Source: Branchiostoma floridae
Taxonomy: Eukaryota; Chordata; Leptocardii; Amphioxiformes; Branchiostomatidae
Length of the DNA: 64,000 nt
Direction: 5' to 3'
Assembly: GCF_000003815.2 (NCBI RefSeq)
Contig: NC_049981.1
Coordinates: 12,493,625-12,557,624, forward strand
The position numbers and the translations under genes are program-made. Below the pieces are notes generated by a model. That model was not told the origin of the DNA and made no database searches. It worked only from the letters and a program-made list of their open reading frames with translations. How positions within the stretch are numbered: position 1 is the first letter of the stretch; every line of letters starts with the position of its first letter. Shown here piece by piece: positions 30,601 to 39,600 of the stretch.

Positions 30601-33600
30601 CGATAAAGAACCTTCCACCCTTAGGGATGAGTCGATTAAATCTTATAGTATACGCTGCATAGGCTACAGAATCCTCAATAATCTGAAGGTGGTAGCCTCA
30701 AAAACATGTTTCTCTTGTCTGACCTTGGGTAACCCCAACAACTTAATGTAAACAATGGTTATAATAAGAGGTGGGACAAAGTCCAAGTCAGCTTATCTAA
30801 ACAGGATAGGCAATGAGTGTCCAGACTTGCCTTGTGCATGTTGATGTAGGGTCTTCGGTGGGTTGCTTCGTTGCTCAAAAAGTTGCAATTGGTAGGTAAA
30901 GAATTCCTTTGTTCGTCCACTTCGCTCTACCTCCTAGGCGAGCTTGTCGGCTTTCGGTGGTGAATTTTCGGTGGTAACAGATTCTTTCCGTCGTACTTTC
31001 GTGCTCGAAGGATGAGGAAACAGTACATCTACATTGCTTTGAAGCTTTGAACTCTGGTGACTTCAAAGGTTCACTTAAAACACCACTTTTGTAAAGCATG
31101 CTCAGGGACATATTCGGAAGAACGACAGATATAAAAGCGCCACCTATCCAAACAGCTGCTAAGCTCAGGTATGGCGACTCGAGCACGGAAAATAAGACGA
31201 ATTTCAAAGTATTGTAATCAGTTGGTGCGTTTGTTTGTTTGTTTGTCTTAATGTTTGTCCACAGTGGTTTGAATATTTCAGGAAGCATGTAAGGTGGAGA
31301 TGGTGCAATAGGATACTCGGAGAAGTGGAAGTATGGTTTGGCTCGGGTCCAATGTTGTTGTATTTGAGAGCCCGTGTGACTCATGGATACAACTACGCAG
31401 TAATGTCAGGTCGTTAGGGTACGCACTTAGAGTTTGTTTTCATATCTTTTGTTTGTTTGCTTCCTTGTCTGTTTGTTTATTTATAATGTTCATGTGGTAA
31501 ACATTTTCTCTCTGATGATACATAGGTTGGAAGATTTTCCAGCCTCTCTGCTACCCGTTCCATGTACTGGACCTACTCGTGGTTCGCTCTACTTATACTC
31601 CTGCTAGTGGAGTCGCAGTCCTACCGGGTTGGGTCAGCAGAGATAGACAGTATCGTGCAAGGAACTCCAGTGTCTTCTGTACCTATATCTGCGACTGCCG
31701 TCTTGATCATGATATGGGTCATTAGTAAGTTCGAGCATATTCTGTTCATTTTCATACTTTTTGAATAATGTTCTAAATACGTTATTTTACGTAATGAATT
31801 ATTCACATTACTCGAATCAAGTACAACAGATTTCAAGACACTTGATGCTACAGACAAATATCTTTAGATGTCACAACTCCCATAATGCAAAAATAGGACT
31901 GCTTTGTTATTAGAAAGAATACCGAAACTAATGATTAACCTACTACATTGTAACACTACTGTAAATGCAGAAACTTTCGCGGTGGTTTAATGTTCGCGGT
32001 TTTCACGGTGGCCGATTCACCGCGAACTTAAAACCACCGCGAAGATTTTTCCATGTCAGTAAGAGACTACAGTGCATGGTGCTACCGCGAACTAAAACCA
32101 CAGCGAAAAGTCCTTTTTCCNNNNNNNNNNNNNNNNNNNNNNNNNNNNNNNNNNNNNNNNNNNNNNNNNNNNNNNNNNNNNNNNNNNNNNNNNNNNNNNN
32201 NNNNNNNNNNNNNNNNNNNNNNNNNNNNNNNNNNNNNNNNNNNNNNNNNNNNNNNNNNNNNNNNNNNNNNNNNNNNNNNNNNNNNNNNNCAATTGAGTAC
32301 TTCTATTTGTTGCTATGATCTATCAAATTGTGCCATATTAACAACATTCCAAATACCATGTTGATTTCATACTTAAAAGTCTGGTAAATTTCCAAATACT
32401 CACGTATACTTTTCATACCCTTTTATGATCTTATGTTTATTGTCAATTCAGCAATCTGTAACGTATCAAGAAGTGAGAAAACGTTTTATTTCCATTACAT
32501 GCATTGCATGTTTACACCTTTTCTTGTTACGCTTTCACCACTATGTTAGATATAGGATGGAAGGAATTAAAGGAAGTGCTAAGAGAAGGCTTGTGGAACC
32601 ACTTCAAACAGTTGTGGAACATCCTGGACTTCCTGATGGTTGCCCTCTATCTGACACAGTTTGCACTTCGGCTCGTAACAATCTTTAAGGTAAGAATGGT
32701 TACCGTACCGTATTCCTCTATAAACTGAGCGATTATTCAATACGAAGAGATCATTTTGCAATTGTCTATTCCACTAGTACTCTACAATCTGCATAATTCT
32801 TGTGTTAACGAACTTTCTACAGTTCTTTTTGCTTGGGAACAATCGTGTTAACGTTGTACATAGTTGAGAACCAGGGAGTGATTAATTGCGAGGAGAGCAA
32901 TATAACGTTTTATGTTTGAATTGAGCCAGGTGTATTAACGTTTTTGTTTAATCTTCTCGTTAGCTACACGTCTTCTCCAGCCAGAGCACGGTGGCGGATG
33001 ACTGGGCCCGAAAAGCGAACGAGAACAGCTTCCAGCCGGTCGCCGTCGCCGATGTGCTTTTCTCCATCTTCACGATAGTCGTGTTTATGAGGGCCGTGTC
33101 CCTCTTCACTTTTCACCCCTTTCTCGGTATGTTGCTGATCTNNNNNNNNNNNNNNNNNNNNNNNNNNNNNNNNNNNNNNNNNNNNNNNNNNNNNNNNNNN
33201 NNNNNNNNNNNNNNNNNNNNNNNNNNNNNNNNNNNNNNNNNTCGTGTTCCAGATACAAGAGTGGCCTGCTATCGCCGAGACAGCGGGGAAAATTATCTAC
33301 GCCCTGCATCACGTGGTCGAGGTGCTGGTCCTCGCCAACCTGCTCATCGCCATCATCAGCAACTCTTACACCAGAGCAGAGGTATTCTCGTTAAATTCTT
33401 TTGTTATTGACCGATCCTTCTTCTGTCAATCTAGTTACATTCAGTTACTTTATCTAGAGTATCACCTGACAATTTATATGTACACTACCCCATCTGATCC
33501 GTCCCAGCCTCGTTTTAGTGCAAAATCTCGCACGCTCTCGCCAGGCTGTGCTCTCGCGAGATTACAGTTCAAAATGGCGCTCGTGTGTAAAAATCGGTCT

Positions 33601-35053
33601 TTCTACTTCAGATTCTTGCTTGATTACCTGTTTCTTTTATGTTGAATTCATCTTTGATAAATTATGACCGTCCCAAGACTCGTTGAATAGCGCGAACATG
33701 TTTCAAATTTGTTCCAGGAAGTAAAACGCACTGACTGGGGTTTTGAAGTGGTGAAAAACTCGCTGCACTACCTGCAGGTGGACGTGACCCTACCGCCACC
33801 GTTCACCCTGATAATGTCTGTGAGGAACAGTCTTGTTCGTGCGCTGTCTGCACTGTGTAGGCGACACAACAAAATTTCTCCTTCAGTCACAAATGTGGGT
33901 ATCTAACCTCCTTGTTGTTACCTTCGTAAATCAGTTATACAGCATGAATCCCAATCTTTAAGCAAGCCTTAAAGTATGCGAAAAGGTTGCACTTTTTCAT
34001 GAAGGTCTTCTTAACAAATACTTTATTTATGTGTTCTTAAAGACCAGTTGTCGTGTAAAGTCAGTGCATTTGCTCCTATGTATTGATATGCGTACATCCG
34101 CAGTTATATCATGGTTGTATGAATAATGCCGACTGCCAGGATGTAACGTGAAAATGGTATAAAAGGATACTTGGAGATTTGGAAGTCTGGTTTGGCTCTG
34201 GTCCAATGTTGTAGATAGGCATAAAGTGATGTGGGCAAGTGGAAAATAGACTCATGGGACACTTACACAGTTATATCAGGTCATTTGAGGTATCAATTTT
34301 TACTAAAGATTTGCAATCGTTTATGTTTAAGCATCATTGATAAAGATGTGTTCGATGTTCTTGTTGGAAGGTTTATTTGAAGGGGCAAACATAGTTGCAA
34401 TTCGAAGAATCAGAATCCACCTTACTCTGTAGTTTAGACATATAAATCATATCTATGTTTGCCGCTATCTCTAAATCTTCTAAGGTTCGGTTCATTTCAG
34501 GAGCACACTGCTGTCCACCCGTCTCAGCCACCACTGTCAACGAAACAAGATAGCTGCTACAAAGTAAGTATAAAAGCTGAATGCAAGTAGAAGTGCTTAG
34601 CCCTCGTAGAAAAAGACTCGATAGTATCGCTCATTTATAGTGGCGAATATGGATACTATGTTTCAGCCGCGTTAAGTTTTCATTATACAGCAAATTTTGT
34701 TGAAATTGTATGATTACAACGCTATTTGTCTGATTACATGTATGCTAATGATGATGATGTATGCTAATAGATATTATTATTACATGTAGGTATTTTGCTT
34801 TACCGAAATGGGAAATATAGCTCTACCATTGTTCCCCGAATTCCTCGCAATTTTGTCATTGATGTTGTTTTTGTTTGTTTTCACTCAGGAGGTTGTAGGT
34901 ATTTACTTCAGAAGGAAAGGCGACTGGAATCATAGGAGGAAAGAAAGAGATGTCCAATTTCGGTGTCCTCGTGATGATTTAGTACATTATGCTTTATGCG
35001 CGATGACAATAAGTTGGCTACATTGTCCAGTTTATATGTGTATCGTCATGTAA
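27364..35053 (+). CDS. TRPC-like cation channel, tandem copy B (11 exons)
   Basis: A Ca2+-permeable receptor-activated channel of TRPC type. Exons: 27364-27678, 28700-28945, 29212-29427, 29841-30026, 31526-31724, 32550-32689, 32964-33141 (cut by N), 33242-33381 (cut by N), 33718-33894, 34501-34563 and 34889-35053. Order of domains: ankyrin repeats (about residues 1-150), TRP_2 linker (about 160-240), pre-S1, S1-S6, post-S6 helix with LPPPF, short Pro-rich tail. All boundary phases join in frame; with the gap filled as in copy A the protein would be about 767 aa. It lacks the long CIRB/calmodulin tail of vertebrate TRPCs. The exact TRPC subgroup cannot be decided by eye; the divergent TRP box suggests a lancelet-expanded branch. 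Confidence 0.88.
27820..28070 (+). repeat. 121-bp tandem duplication with telomere-like motif in TRPC-B intron 1
   Basis: CTAGGGTTAGGG occurs at 27825 and 27946; both copies continue with CAGATTACAACTACGTACCA and GACATTTCCAAC. CCCTAACCCTAACC sits at the junction. It has not been seen in the copy A intron. Confidence 0.8.
28310..28392. repeat. Foldback repeat in TRPC-B intron 1
   Basis: CCCACCACATAGTGTGGTGGG is a palindrome within arms GTATCTCCCACC and GGTGATACGGA-like text. It corresponds in position and partly in sequence to the hairpin at 8368-8506 in copy A. Confidence 0.6.
28700..28945 (+). CDS. TRPC-like B exon 2 (ankyrin 3/4 and start of TRP_2)
   Basis: 82 codons, phase 0 both ends. 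MTPVMLAAQKNNYPILKILL is an ankyrin repeat; DAYRAVCSPSYILLTSTDPF begins the TRP_2 domain (compare Y-x-x-L-x-S-P-x-Y in TRPCs). No counterpart is found in copy A. Confidence 0.92.
29212..29427 (+). CDS. TRPC-like B exon 3 (TRP_2 domain)
   Basis: 72 codons, phase 0 both ends: YRPQLEELADQCETFAVELL, then the linker EIETILGHLCN. The frame stays open well past the donor aacag|gtgatg, but similarity to TRPC resumes only in the next exon, so splicing here is preferred. Confidence 0.9.
29495..29700. mobile_element. Foldback element in TRPC-B intron 3
   Basis: A near-perfect inverted repeat has arms CATCTTGTTTCTGGTCTAAT (from about 29515) and ATTAGACCAGAAACAAGATG (to about 29574) around a short loop. 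An outer weaker pair ATGGATGTTTACATCTTG and CAAGATGTAAATATCCAACA encloses it. This is a nested foldback or MITE. Confidence 0.75.
29841..30026 (+). CDS. TRPC-like B exon 4 (pre-S1)
   Basis: 62 codons, phase 0 both ends. FVTHPLSVDHVDIMTY is the TRPC K-x-F-V-A-H-P block; ALCVTTAIGLAYPLLCLAHL then IAPKSK is the pre-S1 hydrophobic segment ending in the conserved I-A-P. Confidence 0.92.
30430..30640 (+). mobile_element. tRNA-derived SINE family S1, copy 2
   Basis: It has a decayed B box (GGCTTCGAATACC), CTTTTGCCTTTTGCACTTC, ATCTCAGGTGGAAATG and GAATAGGACATCGAGATCCC, in the same order as the copies at 16296 and 35670. Confidence 0.55.
31285..31400 (+). repeat. Dispersed repeat R3, copy in TRPC-B intron 4
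   Basis: AATAGGATACTCGGAG, GTATGGTTTGGCTCGGGTCC and CAATGTTGTTG; the partner of 19170-19320. Confidence 0.6.
31526..31724 (+). CDS. TRPC-like B exon 5 (S1 and S2)
   Basis: 199 nt, phase 0 to 1, S1 WFALLILLLVESQ and S2 AVLIMIWVI. The donor is tta|gtaagt. Confidence 0.9.
31960..32120. mobile_element. Foldback MITE in TRPC-B intron 5, right end in gap
   Basis: TTTCGCGGTGGTTTAA at 31976 and its partial complements TTAAAACCACCGCGAAG at 32029 and CGCGAACTAAAACCACAGCG at 32087 give a multi-hairpin element. It runs into the 169-N gap. Copy A has no such sequence in the same intron. Confidence 0.75.
32121..32289. other. Assembly gap (169 N)
   Basis: The gap lies inside the foldback element of intron 5, a likely cause of assembly failure. 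Confidence 0.97.
32550..32689 (+). CDS. TRPC-like B exon 6 (S3)
   Basis: 140 nt, phase 1 to 0, WKELKEVLREGLWNHFKQLW and NILDFLMVALYLTQFALRL. The split first codon gives Asn where copy A has Asp. Confidence 0.9.
32964..33141 (+). CDS. TRPC-like B exon 7 (S4 and start of linker), truncated by gap
   Basis: It begins at the acceptor cgttag as LHVFSSQSTVADDWARKANE and continues through VADVLFSIFTIVVFMRAVSL to the N run. By comparison with copy A, S5, the turret and the start of exon 8 are hidden in the gap. Confidence 0.9.
33142..33241. other. Assembly gap (100 N) within TRPC-B exons 7-8
   Basis: The homologous segment in copy A, from the S4-S5 linker to the pore loop, is about 0.9 kb, so the gap hides much more than 100 bases. 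Confidence 0.97.
33242..33381 (+). CDS. TRPC-like B exon 8 (S6), truncated by gap
   Basis: VFQIQEWPAIAETAGKIIYA then VVEVLVLANLLIAIISNSY. The Asn in SNSY restores the common TRPC form where copy A has Asp. It ends phase 0 at gag|gtattc. Confidence 0.9.
33718..33894 (+). CDS. TRPC-like B exon 9 (TRP-box region)
   Basis: 59 codons, DWGFEVVKNSLHYL and LPPPFTLIMS. The donor aat|gtgggt is weaker than copy A gtgagt. Confidence 0.88.
34130..34300 (+). repeat. Dispersed repeat R3, copy in TRPC-B intron 9
   Basis: CTGCCAGGATGTAACGTGAA and GGTTTGGCTCTGGTCCAATG; the partner of 24690-24820. Confidence 0.6.
34501..34563 (+). CDS. TRPC-like B exon 10
   Basis: 21 codons: EHTAVHPSQPPLSTKQDSCY; donor aaa|gtaagt. 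Confidence 0.82.
34889..35053 (+). CDS. TRPC-like B exon 11, shifted C-terminus
   Basis: It starts EVVG as in copy A and then reads IYFRRKGDWNHRRKERDVQF and on to TAA at 35051-35053. Relative to copy A 16 bp are missing, between two AGGT repeats, which moves the frame and adds about 34 residues. A donor-like gtag|gtattt at the junction means extra downstream exons cannot be excluded. Confidence 0.6.
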   Translation, partial: EVVGIYFRRKGDWNHRRKERDVQFRCPRDDLVHYALCAMTISWLHCPVYMCIVM

Positions 35054-35669
35054 TAACAATACCTTACCATATACGTATACATCTAAATTAGACGAATACG
35101 CCAAGCATACTTTGTGGTACTTACCATGGCATATTCCGACTGAAAAGTAATTTGTGTGTCTGATTTGTTTTGAAGATTTTTACTACCGTACTTGCTTTAC
35201 ATGCGATGTATTGTTACAACAGTTGCAAAACGACATATCGGTATGCCTTGCAAAGGCAATACACACTCTGTACGGATCCGTTCTATAATTGAGAAAATGA
35301 CTAGGTATGGTTTGAAACATCGGGAAACCTGTCTGCAGCGGGGACAGGATAAAAGTTGATAAATAAGTAAAATTTAATGTTTTCTGTAAATAATTCCATG
35401 AACGATCGCGATGTCTCCAGGGTGTCATATAAGGTTCATGCCATGGGGTACACTGTTTTTATATGATTAGATTAGGGTGTGGTGTTTGGGAATAGTGACG
35501 CGAGTGGCTACGCTGTATGTGCCCTGTCCGTATAACCTTATGGCCAATGACCTCTCAGGCTCTTAGACCACTCCTTGAAGTCCGTCTATTATGAAAGCAT
35601 ACATGTATAAGAGAGCGCCAACACCCTGCCATGAGTGAGTGAGTGACATGTATATGGGACACGAGATCG

Positions 35670-35965
35670 AGAAGTCATGATGAAGGGTTCGATTCCTGAT
35701 ATTCCTGGCTTAGGCGTTGTGCTCTTAGACAAGGCACTTTATACTACTCCTAAGGTACAATGGTGGGAAGGCCGGTCGAAAAAAAAATTATGAAAGGAAA
35801 AGGTCACGATTTTTCCCACCAAACTCTGCTTGGAGAGTACCTTTATACGACCTTTCCTCACTCCACCCAGGTGTAAAATGGGCACCTGATCATGACTTCG
35901 GTTGCGAGGAATGGATTCTACATTCCAACCCCACATGCAGGTATACACTGTGGATAACATTTACC
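35670..35965 (+). mobile_element. tRNA-derived SINE family S1, copy 3
   Basis: B-box-like GGTTCGATTCC, then GACAAGGCACTTTATACTAC, CTTTCCTCACTCCACCCAGG and TGTAAAATGGGCACCTGATC. The spacer between the two halves is longer than in the other copies. Confidence 0.55.
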
Positions 35966-36065
35966 ACCGGCCCCTACGCCTCTAACAGGCTTTGATATGT
36001 GACCTTTTACGTGCAGTATATATTTACGCCTCGAGCTCTCCCTCAAAGTTTGCTTGACTAGTGAC

Positions 36066-36165
36066 NNNNNNNNNNNNNNNNNNNNNNNNNNNNNNNNNNN
36101 NNNNNNNNNNNNNNNNNNNNNNNNNNNNNNNNNNNNNNNNNNNNNNNNNNNNNNNNNNNNNNNNN
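36066..36165. other. Assembly gap (100 N)
   Basis: A placeholder gap in intergenic sequence. Confidence 0.97.
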
Positions 36166-36619
36166 CTAGACGCTATATAACGGTTATGCAATCTTTTGTT
36201 ATCCTGACCACTCACCATTACATCGGCAATAATTATATACAACGGTTACTATCACAGTCTGTTGAAAAAAGATAATTCAAGGCCTCTGTAACCACCATAG
36301 TGTGTTAACATCTTCAGCAAAAATACCTTGGTGTTGGAATCTTCAGTAAAACTTGCCTGTCAACTTTTCAAACACCTGTGCCCTGTCCGTATAACCTTAC
36401 GGACAATGACCCTGGTTAGACCACACCTTCTTTTGTGAAGCATGCATGTGTGATCAATCAAGTACCTTGCCCAACCAGACCAAAACACCACAGACCATAG
36501 GCACGCAACCAGACGTTACTTTTCTTGGTTACGCTCGTCTCTCTACCATATGGAGCTGTGACAAAGATAGGGGCTACCTGAAGCAAGGCTCACTTGTTCA
36601 TGAACTCAGCAGAGACAAC

Positions 36620-36668
36620 ATGGCGAACTGTTCGGACGAGGTGCCGTTCTCAGCAGACATTCTAGCGT
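36620..36668 (+). CDS. SLC51A: SLC51A exon 1
   Basis: ATG at 36620 gives MANCSDEVPFSADILA. The phase needed by exon 2 selects the donor gt at 36669-36670 (gcgt|gtaggt), although ag|gtatt four bases later looks stronger. In-frame codons continue upstream without a stop for some distance, but this is the first Met with the expected short extracellular N-terminus. Confidence 0.75.
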
Positions 36669-39600
36669 GTAGGTATTATATTTCATGATTTTGTCCTTGG
36701 ATGTTGTGGGGAGGGGGGCGTGTATAATGCAAGACATTTTGGTTGGGTGTTTGTAATTGTTCATTGTTTATCATAGTAAAAATACATTTAGGATCCATTG
36801 CTTTAAAGTTGAGTGTTATACGAGCTGCTTTGTATGGGCGTTAAATGTAAGAATGTCTAAAACGTGCCTGGTGTTCAAAATACATGTGAAATAAGACCTT
36901 AAAGAAAAATAGGCTGAATCTGTAACATTTTACCAAATTTAGAAGGTCAGTAGTTACTAGCGAGTGCTCCCTGCTATCGTTATTATAGACCTAGTCTGAA
37001 GGCCGTGTCAACAAAGAGGGTATTTGTATTCAGAATAGTTATAAATTGATGGTTGCGTAAATAAACGTTTGTAACGTGTTCTAATTTACTGCAGAAAAGA
37101 CGGTTGTGGGCAGGCAGTATAATGAACTTTAAGTTAAGGACCTGATACAACATCGTTAAAAAGACTTAGCTTAAATAGAGGCTGAATACATCAATTATAG
37201 ATAAACAGCGTTTATCCGGATAAGGCGTTGTCAAGAGAACAATGGTTGGCTGTCGGCTAATACCTTGAGGAATTCTGTAGTCCGTGTATCGCGTGTATAC
37301 GTAGTCCAGTGGTGGGTAACCCTGCCTCTGGACCAAGAGGTTGGTGGTTCGAATCCCGACTGTGTCACTCACCCGACATGCACGCTACTGGAAAGGGTCG
37401 CGATCCCTGGGATGGGGAGTTAAACCATGGTCCACTGTCATTGCATTTGTCAAAAAGAGCTAGAGGGAATTTCCCCGTACAATGAACATGTAAATGCTGT
37501 ACGTAGAATAACATTATTAGATGAAAGTTCTTTGCCGTGTATGTCTTTTCTGTCATGACCAGTGGAAGAATATAAACGCCAGTGCGCCTTTATCGGGGGG
37601 GTAACCTATATCCGTTGTGTTTTTATGCAGGGTATTAACGAATATTAAGTCAACAAACTGTGTTTCAAATTGCAGTTATTTTCAAAATATTGCACCGTCC
37701 TACGACTTGATATCCCTAAACACAGGGTCATCTAATAAATGATGAAGGTGAACTAGCGTTATCTCTTAAGTGAGGCAAACTTATCACATCACATTTTTTC
37801 CTCTTCCTCCGCAGTGGCGGGAAGAGACCTAACCGTACGCGCCCTCCTCAGCACTGCGACCGTGTGTTTCGCGTTAACGTTCGGCCTGTACGCGGAGGAG
37901 TGTTACTCCCTCAACAAACGTGTTCCGGACCCACTGCGGAGGAACAAGCTACTCATCGTGCTGGGGCTATTTCCAGTTGAGTCAATCGTTTTAGAAATCT
38001 TTTAAACATATAGTTTTTCAGCTTTATCGGTTAAGTCATACCCATGTAGTTTCAGTGTCATTCTGTATGTAAAAGTGCATTTGTTTTCCACTCCGAAAGT
38101 TACAAGTTTTCATTCAATACTGGCATTCTAAATTTTGCAGCGTTTTTGTCGTTTCTTTTTGTGCAGGGACTTGTGCAGTTGTGAGTAGATCATTGGCAAT
38201 CATTTGCACAATTTGTGATTTGGGGCGGACATACCCATTGAAGGCAACGTTACATAAAGCTGCATGCCTTTATGTTTTTGGTAACGTAGCGTGAAGAACA
38301 ATTGACCTGTAAGTAATTAGGGCATTGGAGGTAATGCTCGTAAGGTTATTCACCACAATATTATGTCATTCTCCTGCCACGACTCCACAAATTAGTTTAT
38401 AACGCCTTTTTCATAAATATTTGTGTGTTTATATTATACCTAAACTTTTCAGATGTTCAGTATGACGTCATTGGTGACCTTGTGGGTGCCAAGGGCAAGC
38501 CTTTACTCCAACTTCTTATCAACGGGGTAAATATCAAACATAACATCACAAGGACGAAAGTAGTTGGTTGGCTGTTAATAATTGATTGACGTATGAGTCA
38601 TACGATAAACTATGCTGTAGTAAGAACAGGAAAATGACCCAATTTGTCGTTCGGTTAGTTGGCTTGTTCGTTGACCGGCCAATGATATTAGGTCTTCAGA
38701 ATTGTATTTTACATCAGGCATCAAATTCTACTGTATAATTATTTTACGGATCACCATTTATCAAGTACGTGAAATAAAATTCACAGTGGAAAACTGTCTC
38801 TTAAGAAAATGTACCGTCATAGCAATGATTCATGATGATGAATATCTCTTGTAAATGTTTCTTTTTACTTGTAATATTAAAGTATTCAAATATAGGTGAT
38901 ATATGCATAATCCCTTTTGTAAAGGGTAAAATAGGGTGGATGAGAAGCTAGCCTGTGTTATACAATCTCTCGCTAGGGGTTGATTGGGCCTGGCCCGAGA
39001 AAGGGCTAGTATAAGCGTGATTTAGCCATATCTACATGCAAGACGAGAGACCCCTTCACACAGAACATATTTTCCGCAGGTACCTGTCAGTGTCCATGCT
39101 GGTGTTCTTCAGTCTGCTAACGGACTATCATGGCGGGAAAAAGCTCCTGCTGGAGGAGATGTCGGAAACTGACATCAAGTTCAACACGCCACCTTGCTGC
39201 TGTTGTTGTCTCTGCATCCCCAAGTCTAAGCTAACCAGGTATGCATTTAGTGGGCCTATCCGTGAAAGGAATTTGCTAGCTTCAGTACACGGTCTTGTTA
39301 CCTCTGGAAAGAATGTTCACCTCTAGCGGGGGTACTAATTTTGTTTGTGTATGTGTGTGTGTTTGTACATATAACTCAAAATCATTTTCGTGGATCTGAA
39401 TAAACTTTGCATTAGGATAGTTTGTGGTTTTTGGCCTCCTATCTAGTATTTTCAGGTACTGCAGCTTTACAGGCCGAAACCATTTTCCTCAAAGTAGTGT
39501 AGTATAGCCACGGAGAGCTGGTTAGCCGACAACAATAAAATGGCGGCGGCGAATGGCCCCTTATAGAAGGGGGATAGTTGGGATTGGCTAAGAGAAGAAG

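Larger units (their letters stand above)
35054..36619. other. Intergenic region TRPC-B to SLC51A
   Basis: The first 200 bases are duplicated 3' flank. GTGCCCTGTCCGTATAACCT occurs at about 35519 and again at about 36378, a direct dispersed repeat. The rest has a SINE and a gap but no exon. Confidence 0.55.
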
